Of a DNA stretch of 64,000 nucleotides, positions 42,918 to 50,021 are shown piece after piece. Numbering within the stretch: the first letter of the stretch is position 1; each line of letters starts with the position of its first letter. The DNA lies in the NCBI RefSeq assembly GCF_004795055.1, contig NZ_SSBJ01000017.1:62001-126000 (forward strand), given 5' to 3'. Under the pieces are notes generated by a model. That model searched no databases and was not told the DNA's origin. It saw only the letters and a list, made by a program, of their open reading frames with translations. This DNA is from Streptomyces sp. A1136. Its GTDB lineage: Bacteria > Actinomycetota > Actinomycetes > Streptomycetales > Streptomycetaceae. The position numbers and the translations under genes were made by a program.

Positions 42918-43091
42918 ATGTTCGCCTACGAGATCGCCACCGCCCGCCACGCCGAACTCGTCCGCCAGGCCGACCGGTACCGGCTGGTCCGGGAGGCCAA
43001 GAACGCGCGCCGCGCCGCCTCGGCACGGAGCCAGGAACCCGAAGGGGCACCGGTGAGGGTCCAACGCAGCCGCTTCAGCCCGGCTGCGTGA
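42918..43091 (+). CDS. Small conserved-type basic protein, 57 aa
   Basis: ATG at 42918 with AGGGAG 7-8 bases upstream. The product MFAYEIATARHAELVRQADR continues with YRLVREAKNARRAA and ends RFSPAA (57 aa). It is a charged amphipathic helix rich in Arg, Ala and Glu, and composition and GC3 look coding. I recall small proteins with a similar F-x-YE...HAELIR-x-A pattern in Streptomyces but no function. It sits 80 bp before the large LuxR-type regulator, in the same direction. Confidence 0.7.
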   Translation: MFAYEIATARHAELVRQADRYRLVREAKNARRAASARSQEPEGAPVRVQRSRFSPAA

Positions 43092-43171
43092 ACCGCCCCG
43101 CGTCCCGGCCCCACTGACCCGTGATGAGGAGCGCACCGATAACGAGTGCCGCCGGGCAGGGCCCCTGTGCG

Positions 43172-46100
43172 ATGCTCGACGCCGTGGAGACCAGATCTGT
43201 CAGCCCGGTGTTCGTCGGCCGAGCCGACGAACTGGCCGTACTCGTGGACGCCTTGACGCGCGCCGCCGAACAGGAGCCGCAAGCCCTCCTCATCGGGGGA
43301 GAGGCGGGTGTCGGCAAGACCCGGCTCACCGAGGAGTTCCTGGAGGTCGCCGACCGCCGGGGCGCCGTGGTGGCCGTCGGAGGCTGCGTCGAGATCGGGG
43401 CGGAGGGTTTGCCCTTCGCCCCCTTCTCGACCGCCCTGCGCAGTCTGCACCGCCGGCTTCCCGGCGAGCTGGCCGCCGCGGCCGCCGGCCAGGAGGACGA
43501 GCTGGCGCGCATCCTCCCCGAACTCGGCGAGACCCCCCGGGGGCCGCACGACGAGGAGAGCACCGCCCGGCTGTTCGAACTGACCGCCCGGATGCTGGAG
43601 CGGCTCGCCGCGGACCGCACGATCGTGCTCGTCCTGGAGGACCTGCACTGGGCCGACACCTCCACCCGTCATCTCCTCGCCTACCTCTTCCGGACCCTGG
43701 GCAGCGGCCGGCTCGTCGTCGTCGCCACCTACCGGGCGGACGACGTCCACCGCCGCCACCCGCTGCGGCCCCTCCTCGCCGAACTCGACCGCCTGCGCAC
43801 CGTCCGACGGATCGAACTGCCCCGCTTCAACCGGGCGGAAGTACGCCGCCAGCTCGCCGGCATCCTCGCGGCCCGGCCCGACGAGGACTTCGTCGACTCC
43901 GTATTCGAGCGCTCGGACGGCAACGCCTTCTTCGTCGAGGAACTCGTCGCCTCCCGGGCCAGCGGCTGTCGCACCGGGCTCACGGAATCGCTGCGCGACC
44001 TGCTGCTGGTACGGGTCGAGGTCCTGCCCGAGGCGGCCCAGCGCGTGGTGCGCATCGTGGCCGAGGGCGGCTCCACCGTCGAGTACCCGCTGCTGAGGGC
44101 GGTCGCCGGACTCACCGAGGACGAGCTGATCGAGGCCCTGCGGGCCGCGGTCGGAGCCAACATCCTCCTCGCCACGGCCGACGGCGACGGCTACCGCTTC
44201 CGCCACTCGCTGGTGCGCGAGGCCGTCAGCGACGACCTGCTGCCCGGGGAGCGGGCCCGCGTGAACCGCCGCTACGCCGAGGCCATGGAAGGCGACGACT
44301 CGCTGGTCCGCGCGGAGGAGCGGGTCATCCGGATGGCCACCTACTGGTACCACGCCAACGACCCGGCGAAGGCGCTTCCGGCGGTGCTCGCCGCCTCGGT
44401 GGCCGCCCGCCGCCGGCACGCCTACTCCGAGCAACTGAGGCTGCTGGAAAGGGCACTGGACCTGTGGGACAGCGCCCCCGCCGAGGTCCGCGAGGCGCTG
44501 CGCCCCGTGGACTACACCGACGTGTACCCGCCGTGCGGCTGTGACCCGGCCACCACCCCGCTCGCCCGCCTCGACCTGCTGGCCGAGGCGACCGTCGCGG
44601 CGCGTTTCGGCGGCGAACGCGAACGCGCCCTCAAGCACACCAAGTTGGCCCTGAGGTTCCTCGAAGAGGACCAGGACCCCTTGCGCGCCGCCTGGTTCTG
44701 GACCGAGCGCTCCTTCCTGATCGCCGGGCTCGGACGGGGTGACGGCTGGGAGGAACTCGCCAAGGCACAGGAACTCGTCCAGGGGCTCCCCCCGTCGCAC
44801 GTGCACGCCCAGGTCCTGGTCCGGGCCGCCGGGTGGGGCATGTTGCACAACCCCGGCCCGGGCAACCTGGAGGCCGCCGAACGGGCCGTCGAGTACGCGC
44901 ACATGGTCGACGCCGAGGAGATCGAACTCAACGCCCGCATCACCATGGGCTCCCTGCTCGCCGACTCCGGGGAGCGGGAGCGGGGTCTGGCGGTGATGAC
45001 CGAGGTCAAGGACCGGGCCACCGCCCTCGGCCACGTCATGCTGGCGGGTCGGGCCGACATCAACCTCAGCTCGCAGTTGGAGAGCCTCGGCAGGTCCCGG
45101 GAGGCCGTGGAGGTGGCCCGGCAGGGAGTCGAACGCGTCGGGAAGGCCCGGCTCCTGGACATCCAGGCCTGGATCTGGGGGAACATGGCCGAGAGCCTGT
45201 ACAGCCTGGGCCGCTGGGACGAGGCCGCCGACGCGGCCCGGCGCACGCTGCGGGTCGGTCAGAGCGCGGCCCCGCGCGGCTCCGGCGCCGCCCGCCTCGC
45301 CTACCTCGCGCTGGCCCGAGGGGAGCTGAGCGAGACGGCCGCGCAGCTTGCCGCCGCCCACGCCCACTTCGGGACCCACGACACCCAGCCCCAGCACCGG
45401 ATACCGCTGTACCGCCTCGCCGTCGGGCTGGCCGCGGGGGAGGGGCGGATCGCCGACGTCCGCACGGAGGTCGCCGACGCGATCGCCGCCGGCTTCCCGC
45501 TGGGCCACCACCGCTACGCCTGGCCGTTGCTCCTCGCCGCGGCCACCGCGGAGGCCGACGCCCGGGGCCTCCCGGCCGCCGACGCCGGCCGCGACGCCGC
45601 GGTGGACGTCCTGCGCGACGCCGCGCGAAACCTGGCCACCCCCGTGCCGGTGTGGGCGGCGCACGCGGAGTACCTGCGGGCCGAGCTGCGCCGGGCCGAG
45701 GGCGGGGACACCGTCCGCGACTGGGACTCGGTGGTGGAGGCCGTCACCCCCCTGGAACGCCCCTACCTGCTGGCCCGCGCCCGGCACCGGCTCGCCGAGA
45801 CCCTGCTGGCCTCCGGCCGCGACCGCGATCGGGCCGCGGCCCTGCTCCGCGACGCCTACACCACCGCCGACCGGCTGGGCGCGCGCCGACTCCGCGAGGA
45901 CCTGGCCCTGCTGGCGCAGCGGGCCCGGCTCCCCCTCACCGACGACGAGCCGGCGCGACGGGCGGCCCCGCCGGAGGAGGACCCGGCCGAGGCGCTCGGC
46001 CTGACCAGCCGCGAGCGGGACGTGCTCCGCCTGGTCGCGACGGGCAGCACCAACCGGCAGATCGCCGAGGAGCTGTTCATCTCCCCGAAGACGGCGAGCG

Positions 46101-46234
46101 TGCACGTCTCGAACATCCTCGCCAAGCTGGGCGTCTCGGGTCGCGGCGAAGCCGCGGCCCTCGCCCACCGGCTGCGGCTGTTCGGCCCGGTCGTCCACGT
46201 CCCCTCGCCCGCCAGGGCGGCCCACCACCGGTAG
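43172..46234 (+). CDS. Large ATPase LuxR-family regulator (LAL-type)
   Basis: A 1020-aa regulator. The N-terminal ATPase has Walker A GGEAGVGKTR near residue 42 and Walker B VLVLEDLHWADTSTRH. The middle 600 residues are helical repeats likely to bind an inducer or partner (TPR-like: ALKHTKLALRFLEEDQDPLRAAWFW, RDRAAALLRDAYTTADRLG). The C-terminal LuxR HTH from about 945 is LTSRERDVLRLVATGSTNRQIAEELFISPKTASVHVSNILAKLGV. The ATG at 43172 (MLDAVETRSVSP) has GGGCAGGG about 10 bases upstream; an ATG 17 codons earlier lacks a site. Target genes are not evident; the downstream dehydrogenase-like gene is convergent. Confidence 0.9.
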   Translation: MLDAVETRSVSPVFVGRADELAVLVDALTRAAEQEPQALLIGGEAGVGKTRLTEEFLEVADRRGAVVAVGGCVEIGAEGLPFAPFSTALRSLHRRLPGELAAAAAGQEDELARILPELGETPRGPHDEESTARLFELTARMLERLAADRTIVLVLEDLHWADTSTRHLLAYLFRTLGSGRLVVVATYRADDVHRRHPLRPLLAELDRLRTVRRIELPRFNRAEVRRQLAGILAARPDEDFVDSVFERSDGNAFFVEELVASRASGCRTGLTESLRDLLLVRVEVLPEAAQRVVRIVAEGGSTVEYPLLRAVAGLTEDELIEALRAAVGANILLATADGDGYRFRHSLVREAVSDDLLPGERARVNRRYAEAMEGDDSLVRAEERVIRMATYWYHANDPAKALPAVLAASVAARRRHAYSEQLRLLERALDLWDSAPAEVREALRPVDYTDVYPPCGCDPATTPLARLDLLAEATVAARFGGERERALKHTKLALRFLEEDQDPLRAAWFWTERSFLIAGLGRGDGWEELAKAQELVQGLPPSHVHAQVLVRAAGWGMLHNPGPGNLEAAERAVEYAHMVDAEEIELNARITMGSLLADSGERERGLAVMTEVKDRATALGHVMLAGRADINLSSQLESLGRSREAVEVARQGVERVGKARLLDIQAWIWGNMAESLYSLGRWDEAADAARRTLRVGQSAAPRGSGAARLAYLALARGELSETAAQLAAAHAHFGTHDTQPQHRIPLYRLAVGLAAGEGRIADVRTEVADAIAAGFPLGHHRYAWPLLLAAATAEADARGLPAADAGRDAAVDVLRDAARNLATPVPVWAAHAEYLRAELRRAEGGDTVRDWDSVVEAVTPLERPYLLARARHRLAETLLASGRDRDRAAALLRDAYTTADRLGARRLREDLALLAQRARLPLTDDEPARRAAPPEEDPAEALGLTSRERDVLRLVATGSTNRQIAEELFISPKTASVHVSNILAKLGVSGRGEAAALAHRLRLFGPVVHVPSPARAAHHR

Positions 46235-46279
46235 GCCCCCAGGGCGCTGCCCCGCTTGCCCCGCCCGGGGACCCGCCGG

Positions 46280-47590
46280 TCACCGCACCGTCAGGGTCAG
46301 GATCCTGTCGTCACCGGCGCTCGGCGACCCGCGGCCGTCCGTCTCGCTCGTGACGAGCAGCAATCTGTCCCCGCCCAGTGCCACCACCGTCCGCAGCCGG
46401 CCGTAGGCGCCCTGGAGGAACGCTTCCGGCTGCGCCACCGGGGTCGCCCCCGCCAGCGGAATCCGCCAGAGCCGCTCGCCCTTCAAGCCCGCCATCCAGA
46501 TGGAGCCCTGCGCCCACGCGATCCCGCTCGGCGAGGCCTCGTCCGTCTTCCACACCGCCACCGGGTCCCGCAGACCGGGCTTGCCCGCCTTTCCCTCGGC
46601 CTCGGGCCAGCCGTAGTTCCCGCCCGGCTCGATGAGATTGAGTTCGTCCCAGGTGTGCTGCCCGAACTCGGACGCCCACAGCCGTTTGTCCTGGTCCCAG
46701 GCCAGGCCCTGCACATTGCGGTGGCCGTAGGAGTAGACGACGGAATCGGGCTCCGGATTGCCGTGTACCGGCTGCCCGTCCGGGGTCATCCGCAGGATCT
46801 TGCCGCCGAGCGACTTCTTGTCCTGCGCCAGCCCCGTGTCACCCGTCTCCCCGGTCCCGGCATAGAGCATCTTGTCCGGGCCGAAGGCGATCCGGCCGCC
46901 GTTGTGTATCAAGCCCTTGGGGATGCCCCGCAAGATGGTGTCGGGAGCCCCGAGCTGCTGCCCCGCCGCCCGCTCGGGGTCGTAACGCATCCGGGCGATG
47001 CGGTTGTCCGACTCGGTGGTGAAGTAGGCGTACACCAGGTGGTCCGAAGCGAAGGCGGGGGACAGGGCAAGGCCCAGCAGCCCCCCCTCGCCTCCCGGGG
47101 CCACCCCCGAAACCTTCCCGATCTGCGTCACCGTGCCCTTGCCCACGTCCACCCGGCTGATGGTGCCCTTGTCGCGCGAGCCCACCAGCAGGTCGCCCTC
47201 CGGCAGCGGTGCCACACCCCACGGCGACTCCAGGTCCTTGGCGATCTCACCCGTCACGGTCACCGACCCCTTGGCGGGCGGGGCCGAAGCGTTTGGGGAC
47301 CGGGACGGGCCGCCCGAGCCGGCCTTCGCCGTCGCGGCGGACGCCGGGTCCGGTGGTGAGCCGCCCGGCCCGGGGGGCGCCCCGCCAGGTGGTGAACATC
47401 CCGCCGCCAGCAAGGCCCCACATCCCGCCAGGGCGAGAGCCGCCAGCACTCCGCGGGGCCGGGCGCGCGGATCCTCGTACGACACGCGTGCCTGCGCAGG
47501 GGCCCTGAATTCCCGCACGCGGTCCCGTCCCTGCCCCTGCCCCCGCGTCCGACCCCGCGCCGCGCCCGCCGACCCCTGTCCGTATCGCAT
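46280..47590 (-). CDS. PQQ-type sugar dehydrogenase-like lipoprotein
   Basis: A 436-aa secreted lipoprotein with a six-bladed beta-propeller of the glucose/sorbosone dehydrogenase family. A signal peptide ends with LLAAGC, lipidated Cys at about 65, preceded by a basic stretch. The propeller contains SPWGVAPLPEGDLLVGSRDKG, GEGGLLGLALSPAF, HNGGRIAFGPDKMLYAGTGETGD, SYGHRNVQGLAWDQ and SGIAWAQGSIWMAGLKGERLWRIPL. The ATG at 47590 has GGAGGGGAGCAGGG upstream; a GTG at 47485 would give a shorter, more usual signal peptide and remains possible. It could oxidise sugars with PQQ if the cofactor is supplied. Confidence 0.86.
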   Translation of the reverse strand: MRYGQGSAGAARGRTRGQGQGRDRVREFRAPAQARVSYEDPRARPRGVLAALALAGCGALLAAGCSPPGGAPPGPGGSPPDPASAATAKAGSGGPSRSPNASAPPAKGSVTVTGEIAKDLESPWGVAPLPEGDLLVGSRDKGTISRVDVGKGTVTQIGKVSGVAPGGEGGLLGLALSPAFASDHLVYAYFTTESDNRIARMRYDPERAAGQQLGAPDTILRGIPKGLIHNGGRIAFGPDKMLYAGTGETGDTGLAQDKKSLGGKILRMTPDGQPVHGNPEPDSVVYSYGHRNVQGLAWDQDKRLWASEFGQHTWDELNLIEPGGNYGWPEAEGKAGKPGLRDPVAVWKTDEASPSGIAWAQGSIWMAGLKGERLWRIPLAGATPVAQPEAFLQGAYGRLRTVVALGGDRLLLVTSETDGRGSPSAGDDRILTLTVR

Positions 47591-47718
47591 CGCCCTGCTC
47601 CCCTCCGGTCCTGCGACTGTGCCCTTCCACCTGACTCAACCGCCACGGCCCTACCCGAAGTTCCACCCCGCGTACACCCGATCGAGTGCATGTGCGAGCG
47701 GCCCGCGCACGGGCTCGC

Positions 47719-48726
47719 TCAGTCCCAGGCCCCCACCGCCGCCGGCAGTCCCGCTATCTCCGCCAGATCGGCGGCCGTCAGCCGGACCTCCGCCGCCCGC
47801 GCGTTCTCCGCCGCCCAGTGCGCCCGGTCCGCGCCCGGCACCGGCACCACGTGCGGCCCCTGCGCCAGCACCCACGCCAGCGCCACCTGCGCCGCGGTCA
47901 CCTGTGGCCCGTGCCGCGAGGCGACCCGCCGCAGCCCCGCCACCAGCACCTGGTTCGCGGCCATCGCCTCCGCCGTGAACCTGGGGTGTCGGGCCCGCGC
48001 GTCCTCCGGCTCGAACCCCGCCCCCGGCCGCAGCGTCCCCGTCAGGAAGCCGCTGCCCAACGGCATCGCCGCCAACAGCCCCACCCCCCTCGCGGCGCAC
48101 CACGGCAGCAGCTGCCAGGCCGCCTCCGGCGACCACACCGACAGCTCCGCCTGGACCGCGCTCACCGGGAACACCTGCTGCGCCCGCTCCAGGTGCCGCA
48201 CCGTCGACCGGTACCCGCGGTCCCCGATCCGCCCCGCCCCCGGACCGGCCGCGGCCCCCAACGCGCAGAAGCCCAGCGCCCGTACCTTCCCCGCCGCCAC
48301 CAGCTCCGCCATGGCGCCCCACGTCTCCTCCACCGGGACGTCCGGATCGACCCGGTGCAGTTGGTACAGGTCTATGACGTCGGTCCGCAGCCGTCGCAGC
48401 GACGCGTCGCAGGCCCGCCGCACGTATCCCGGCCGCCCGTCGGCCACCACGTGCTGCTCGCCCGCCCGCAGCCCCACCTTGGCGGAGACGAAGGCGTCCG
48501 AGCGCCGCTCCCGCAGCACGCGCCCCAGGACGAGCTCATTGGTGTAGGGCCCGTAGACATCGGCCGTGTCCAGCAGGTTCGCCCCCAGGTCCAGCGCCGT
48601 GTGCAGGGTCCGCAGCGACTCCTCGCCCCGGCGGCGCGAGGGCGCGTACCCCCAGCTCATCGGCATGCAGCCGAGCCCGATGGCGCCCACCGTCAGCGAG
48701 CCCGCCCCGATCGACCTGCGCTCCAC
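47719..48726 (-). CDS. Aldo/keto reductase
   Basis: A 335-aa NADPH-dependent (beta/alpha)8 oxidoreductase. The catalytic tetrad is visible: D53 and Y58 in LLDTADVYGP, K83 in FVSAKVGLR, and H124 in LYQLHRVD. The C-terminal cofactor-binding part has HVVPVPGADRAHWAAENARAAEVRLTAADLAEI. Substrate unknown; actinobacterial members of this type often reduce small aldehydes or act in tailoring. The start is GTG at 48726 with a GGGAGG site. Convergent with nothing; the next gene (48800) is divergent. Confidence 0.9.
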   Translation of the reverse strand: MERRSIGAGSLTVGAIGLGCMPMSWGYAPSRRRGEESLRTLHTALDLGANLLDTADVYGPYTNELVLGRVLRERRSDAFVSAKVGLRAGEQHVVADGRPGYVRRACDASLRRLRTDVIDLYQLHRVDPDVPVEETWGAMAELVAAGKVRALGFCALGAAAGPGAGRIGDRGYRSTVRHLERAQQVFPVSAVQAELSVWSPEAAWQLLPWCAARGVGLLAAMPLGSGFLTGTLRPGAGFEPEDARARHPRFTAEAMAANQVLVAGLRRVASRHGPQVTAAQVALAWVLAQGPHVVPVPGADRAHWAAENARAAEVRLTAADLAEIAGLPAAVGAWD

Positions 48727-48799
48727 CCCTGAGTCCCCCTCCCGGTCCGGCCCTCAAACTAACGGCTTGATCGCGATGCCTTCGCATAGCCTCGCGATC

Positions 48800-49747
48800 A
48801 TGACTGCAACGACCGGGGACGTGTGGCTCCCCTTCCCCGCCGAAGAGGTCGACGGCCTCCCCGACGCCTTCCGCTACCGTCTGTGGGACGGTGAGGAGCG
48901 GTTCCCCGCGGACCCGGAGGCCTGCGTCTTCTACGTGACGCCCTACATGAAGTCCTCGGCGGTGACCCTGCGCCCCTTGGCCGCCATGCCGGCGATCCGG
49001 GTCGTCCAGACCCTGACGGCCGGCATCGACCACGTCCTGCCCGGCCTCGACGACCTGCCGCCGGGCGTACGGCTGTGCAACGCGCGCGGTGTCCACGAGG
49101 CGAGCACCGCCGAACTGGCCCTGACCCTGATCCTCGCCTCCCTGCGCGGCATCCCCGGCATGGTGCGCGGTCAGGACCGCGAGGAGTGGCGCTCGGGCTT
49201 CTACGGGGCGCTCGCCGACAAGTCCGTCCTGATCGTCGGCTACGGGTCGATCGGCTCGGCCGTCGAGGACCGGCTGGCGCCGTTCGAATGCCGGCTGATC
49301 ACTCGCGTCGCCCGGTCGGCCCGCTCCGCGCCGCGCGGCCCGGTGCACTCCCTGGCAGAGCTGCCCCGGCTGCTGCCGGACGCGGACGTGGTGGTCCTCA
49401 CCACGCCGTTGACCGACGAGAGCCGGGGCCTGGCGGGCGCCGGCTTCCTGGGCCGCATGAAGGACGGCTCCCTCCTGGTGAACGTCGCCCGCGGACCCGT
49501 CGTCGACACCGACGCCCTGCTGGCGGAGCTGCGGACGGGGCGGTTGCGGGCCGCGCTGGACGTCACCGACCCGGAACCGCTGCCCGCCGGGCATCCGCTG
49601 TGGCACGCGCCGAACACCTTGATCACGCCTCATGTGGGCGGCAGCAGCAGCGCGTTTGAGCCACGGGCGAAGCGCCTGGTCGCCCGCCAACTCACCCGGT
49701 TCGCCGCCGGGGAACCGATGGAGAACACCGTGTTGATCACGGAGTGA
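48800..49747 (+). CDS. D-2-hydroxyacid dehydrogenase family protein
   Basis: A 315-aa NAD(P)-binding enzyme. The N-terminal half has IRVVQTLTAGIDHVLPGLDDLP and NARGVHEASTAELALTLILASLRGIP. The Rossmann motif is GYGSIG at residues 147-152, then ADVVVLTTPLTDESRGLAGAGFLGRMKDGSLLVNVARGPVVDTDAL. The active site has VARGPV (Arg), DVTDPEPLPAGHPLW (Glu) and TPHVGGSSSAF (His). It reduces a 2-oxoacid; the substrate is unknown. The ATG at 48800 is 7 bp after TAGCCT, a possible -10, so the transcript may be leaderless. Confidence 0.9.
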   Translation: MTATTGDVWLPFPAEEVDGLPDAFRYRLWDGEERFPADPEACVFYVTPYMKSSAVTLRPLAAMPAIRVVQTLTAGIDHVLPGLDDLPPGVRLCNARGVHEASTAELALTLILASLRGIPGMVRGQDREEWRSGFYGALADKSVLIVGYGSIGSAVEDRLAPFECRLITRVARSARSAPRGPVHSLAELPRLLPDADVVVLTTPLTDESRGLAGAGFLGRMKDGSLLVNVARGPVVDTDALLAELRTGRLRAALDVTDPEPLPAGHPLWHAPNTLITPHVGGSSSAFEPRAKRLVARQLTRFAAGEPMENTVLITE

Positions 49748-50021
49748 GGGCAGGATGGTGACCATGCGCATTCGGCCGAGTGCGATCGGTGTCGGAGCCT
49801 GCCTCCACGGTCACGCAGCGTAGACGTGCTATGTCCCTGAGTGACGAAAGTGGTGTATCGTCCGGAAGAAGGGGCTGCGCCACGAACGTCTGGCGCTGGG
49901 GAGTGATCGGACCATTTGGGGGGCGACGGGCGATGTACGGCCAATGGACGAAGGACCGGGTGCGGCACAGCCGCCGGAAGCGACGATGGGGTGCCCCCGA
50001 ACCGGCCGGCGAGGTGGACCG
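49748..50021. other. Intergenic region before the second c-di-GMP gene
   Basis: About 275 bp with no supported gene; it should contain the promoter of the PAS-GGDEF-EAL gene. The frame upstream of the chosen GTG is open for 26 codons with other possible starts. Confidence 0.45.

Noticed and set aside
42926..46228. 1100-codon open frame on the minus strand
   Set aside because: Antisense to the LuxR-type regulator; it lacks family content and is the usual high-GC antisense artefact. The plus-strand protein has Walker and HTH motifs.
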